Shown here: positions 61,747 to 64,000 of the stretch, one piece after another
How the letters are laid out: every line of letters begins with the position of its first letter
Position numbering within the stretch: the stretch's first letter is position 1
Source: CALLPQ01 sp039819545
GTDB taxonomy: Bacteria > Pseudomonadota > Alphaproteobacteria > Caulobacterales > Parvularculaceae
Direction of reading: 5' to 3'
Assembly (NCBI GenBank): GCA_039819545.1
Contig: JBCBRS010000005.1
Coordinates: forward strand, 142,514-206,513
DNA: 64,000 bases
Position numbers and translations under genes: made by a program
Notes under the pieces: model-generated
What the model was told of the DNA's origin: nothing
The model's input: the letters and a program-made list of their open reading frames with translations, nothing else
Database searches by the model: none

Positions 61747-62403
61747 GTGCTGCGTGTTGATGATGTTCATAAATCCTATCAGACCCCGCTAGGCCCGCTA
61801 AAAGTGCTCACTGGGGTCAGCATGAGCGTCGCCGCGGGCGAAACGCTGGCCCTCACCGGGGAGAGTGGGTCGGGCAAGTCAACACTGTTGCACCTGATCG
61901 GTGGCCTCGACGGTATTGATCAGGGCGCAATCCTTGTGGACGGGCATAAGATCAGTAGTCAGAGCGAAGCGGAGCGCGCGGCCATGCGCCGGACGCAGAT
62001 TGGGCTCATCTTTCAGCAATTCAATTTGATCCCCAGCCTGACAGTTGCCGATAACATCGCGTTTCAGGCGCGTCTTGCCGGGCGCCGCGACGAGGCGTGG
62101 GAAAAAACTCTTGTGGCGCGACTGGGTCTTGATGGCCTTGAGACGCGCTACCCCGAACAGCTCTCTGGTGGTCAGCAGCAACGGGTGGCGATTGCCCGTA
62201 CGCTCGCCGCCCGGCCGCCCTTGATTCTCGCCGATGAACCCACTGGCAATCTGGATGAGGCAACCGGCGATGCGGTGCTAACGCTGACGCTGGAACTTGC
62301 ACGCGATACGCAAGCCGCCTTTTTAATGGTGACCCATTCCTTGCGCTTGGCGGACCGGCTTGACCGGCGGGTGCACCTTACCGGCGGGCAGATTGCGTCA
62401 TGA
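61747..62403 (+). CDS. ABC transporter ATP-binding protein (LolD/MacB-type)
   Basis: This ATPase of 218 residues belongs to the MacB/LolD family that drives mechanotransmission-type ABC systems. Walker A is GESGSGKSTLLH, the Q-loop is FQQFNLIPSL, the signature is LSGGQQQRVAIAR and Walker B is LILADEPTGNLD, with the LDEAT and THSLRLADR features typical of the family. A GTG at 61747 serves as start, about 12 bases after AAAAGGA. It ends in an ATGA overlap with the permease gene at 62400. The pair resembles YbbA-YbbP or similar exporters. Confidence 0.93.
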   Translation: MLRVDDVHKSYQTPLGPLKVLTGVSMSVAAGETLALTGESGSGKSTLLHLIGGLDGIDQGAILVDGHKISSQSEAERAAMRRTQIGLIFQQFNLIPSLTVADNIAFQARLAGRRDEAWEKTLVARLGLDGLETRYPEQLSGGQQQRVAIARTLAARPPLILADEPTGNLDEATGDAVLTLTLELARDTQAAFLMVTHSLRLADRLDRRVHLTGGQIAS

Positions 62404-64000
62404 CCTCGGCAGTATCCAAACATGCGTCTGCCTCGACTGCGCCCGCGACGGCGACATCTGGCCTGCCGCTTCTTTGGGTTTTTAGGGTGCTGGCAAGCCA
62501 CTGGCGCCGAAAACCGATGCAGCTTGCCACAATGGTGATCGGGCTTGCTTGCGCCACGGCGCTCTTTTCCGGGGTTCAGGCGCTCAACATGCAAGCCAAA
62601 GCAAGCTATGCCGAAGCGGCTAGTGTTCTGGGTGCCGATCAATTTCCATCGCTGCGCCCGGTTGAGGGGACCTATTTTGATCAGGCGCTTTATGTTGAGT
62701 TACGCCGGGCCGGCCTGCCGGTTAGTCCAGTATTGCAGGCACCCGTCTATCTGACTAATCGGCGGATGACGGTGTTCGGTATTGACCTTGTGACGATGCC
62801 GCGCGCCGCTGCGCCGGTGCGTCTTATGGGGAGTAACCAGGCCGACGAGCAGACGAATGCGCAAGCACCAGGCATCGATCTTGTTGATTTTATTACACCG
62901 CCCTGGCGCGCCGCCGCAGCGCCATCGGATATTGCCACGCTCACGCCTAGTGACGGCGCACCGTCGCGGTTGCGTTCGGGCCAGGTGTTGCCTGAACCCT
63001 TTGCGCAGGACGGTGTAACGCCGGGTGTTCTTTTTGTGGATGTGGGCGCGGCGCAAGCCATTCTTGACCAGCCGGGCCGCCTTTCGGGATTGATTTACGG
63101 AGCCCGCACGATCCCGCCCGACCATCGCGCCCTCGTAGAGGCGCGCGGGCTCAGCATTGTCGCCCCCTCGGCCCAGTCGGATATTGCGCGTCTAACCGAT
63201 AGCTTTCACCTGAACCTCACGGCATTTGGTTATCTTTCCTTTTTGGTTGGTCTCCTGATCGTTCATGCGGCGACCGGGCTTGCTTTCGAGCAGCGACGGC
63301 AGATCATGCGGACCTTGCGGGCAACGGGTGTTTCAGCAAATGCCCTATCGGGTGTGTTATTGCTTGAGATGGCAGCAATCGCCGTGATTGCGGGATTGCT
63401 CGGGGTCCTTTTAGGATATGTGATCGCCGCAGCGTTATTGCCAAATATCTCCTTGACCTTGCGTGGGCTTTATGGGGCAAGTGTCGAGAATAGCCTACCG
63501 GTGCGCCCGATCTGGCTCTTGATTGGGATCGCCATGAGCCTTGCCGGCGCGATGATTGCGTCCGTCAGTATGCTGTGGAAGGCGCGTACCATGCCGGTCC
63601 TCGCCTCGGCCCAGCCGGAAGCCTGGGTCGGTCTGCAACGCCGGTCGTTCCTGCGCCAGGCGGCGCTTGGCACCGTGCTTGTTCTGGTCGCGGGTGTTCT
63701 GCTCCTTGTGGAGCGCGGGCTTTGGGCGGGTTTTGCCATGATGGGTGCTCTGCTCGTGGGCGCGGCATTGCTGTTGCCACTCGTGCTCAGCGGGTTACTG
63801 ACCCTCGCGCGGCGATATGTGCCGGGCGCGGCGTTGACCCAGTGGTTCTGGGCCGATGCGCGCCAGCAACTCTCAGGTCTGTCGTTGGCGTTACAAGCCT
63901 TGATGCTGGCACTGGCGGTCAATATTGGCGTTGGCGCCATGGTCTCAAGCTTCCGCGGCCAACCGCTGGTCGAGCCAACCATCGAAGGTGTCGCGAAAGC
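62400..64000 (+). CDS. FtsX-like ABC transporter permease (partial, runs off right edge)
   Basis: The frame opens at an ATG overlapping the stop of the ATPase gene and stays open to the window end, giving about 533 residues. An N-terminal membrane segment (MQLATMVIGLACATALFSGV) is followed by a periplasmic MacB-like core with inserted acidic regions (about 70-255). Then comes a block of FtsX-type membrane helices (LTAFGYLSFLVGLLIVH, LLEMAAIAVIAGLLGVLLGY) and a repeat of the same unit at the right end. It resembles the YbbP-type exporters with two FtsX domains. The C-terminus is outside the window, so the exact family is not fixed. Confidence 0.88.
   Translation, partial: MTSAVSKHASASTAPATATSGLPLLWVFRVLASHWRRKPMQLATMVIGLACATALFSGVQALNMQAKASYAEAASVLGADQFPSLRPVEGTYFDQALYVELRRAGLPVSPVLQAPVYLTNRRMTVFGIDLVTMPRAAAPVRLMGSNQADEQTNAQAPGIDLVDFITPPWRAAAAPSDIATLTPSDGAPSRLRSGQVLPEPFAQDGVTPGVLFVDVGAAQAILDQPGRLSGLIYGARTIPPDHRALVEARGLSIVAPSAQSDIARLTDSFHLNLTAFGYLSFLVGLLIVHAATGLAFEQRRQIMRTLRATGVSANALSGVLLLEMAAIAVIAGLLGVLLGYVIAAALLPNISLTLRGLYGASVENSLPVRPIWLLIGIAMSLAGAMIASVSMLWKARTMPVLASAQPEAWVGLQRRSFLRQAALGTVLVLVAGVLLLVERGLWAGFAMMGALLVGAALLLPLVLSGLLTLARRYVPGAALTQWFWADARQQLSGLSLALQALMLALAVNIGVGAMVSSFRGQPLVEPTIEGVAK

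Overview
The window is chromosomal DNA of an aerobic alphaproteobacterium, fairly GC-rich, with closely packed genes and no tRNA, rRNA, transposase, phage or CRISPR that I can recognise. The assignment rests on families typical of that class: DUF3126, DUF2948 just upstream of hisD, a DUF3035/BamF-like lipoprotein after lspA, a TIGR01459-type HAD hydrolase beside ribF, SdhE between recG and mfd, and a zwf-pgl-edd-glk Entner-Doudoroff cluster. Carotenoid genes, a complete cytochrome bc1 operon and oxygen-dependent hemF fit an aerobic, possibly aquatic organism. The sequence alone does not fix the order or family.

Layout. 1-9 kb: recG (cut by the left edge), sdhE, mazG, mfd, a PCu(A)C copper chaperone, DUF3126 and an unrecognised polytopic membrane protein. 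9-15 kb: a surface/export block with a fused exosortase-EpsI protein, a large RTX/cadherin-like protein, a tandem palindromic repeat array and a Gly/Arg/aromatic-rich exported protein. 15-20 kb: ribF, HAD hydrolase, SYLF protein, a degenerate EAL protein and an OmpA-like lipoprotein. 20-26 kb: ileS-lspA-bamF-mutL. 26-34 kb: nitroreductase coupled to a TPR/2OG-oxygenase, a GNAT acetyltransferase, a 7TM-PAS-degenerate EAL protein, an aminotransferase and a peroxiredoxin. 34-37 kb: repeats, DUF2948, hisD. 36.5-40.3 kb, minus strand: crtE, an ABC ATPase/permease pair and crtZ in one apparent operon. 40.6-46.6 kb: an SDR, an 850-bp non-coding stretch with a strong promoter overlapped by a Zur-like palindrome, an isolated rplK-rplA pair with its own terminator, a PNPOx-fold protein, an S9 peptidase and a possible small membrane protein. 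46.7-52.5 kb: pgi overlapping a class A beta-lactamase, hemF with a methyltransferase gene broken by an in-frame TGA, an unknown membrane-anchored protein and trmL. 52.7-55.7 kb: petABC with a terminator. 56.5-61.6 kb: zwf-pgl-edd-glk. 61.7-64 kb: a LolD-like ATPase and an FtsX-type permease that runs off the right edge.

How genes work together. pgi, zwf, pgl, edd and glk supply glucose phosphorylation and most of the Entner-Doudoroff route (eda is not in the window). petABC and hemF serve respiration and haem. crtE and crtZ bracket a transporter that may handle an isoprenoid or membrane substrate. Intergenic spaces carry a family of GC-rich palindromic repeats, which account for several spurious open frames. 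The items most worth a second look are the crtE-ABC-crtZ cluster, the promoter/palindrome region before rplK, the stop codon in the methyltransferase, the two degenerate EAL proteins, and the exosortase fusion that has no visible substrate.
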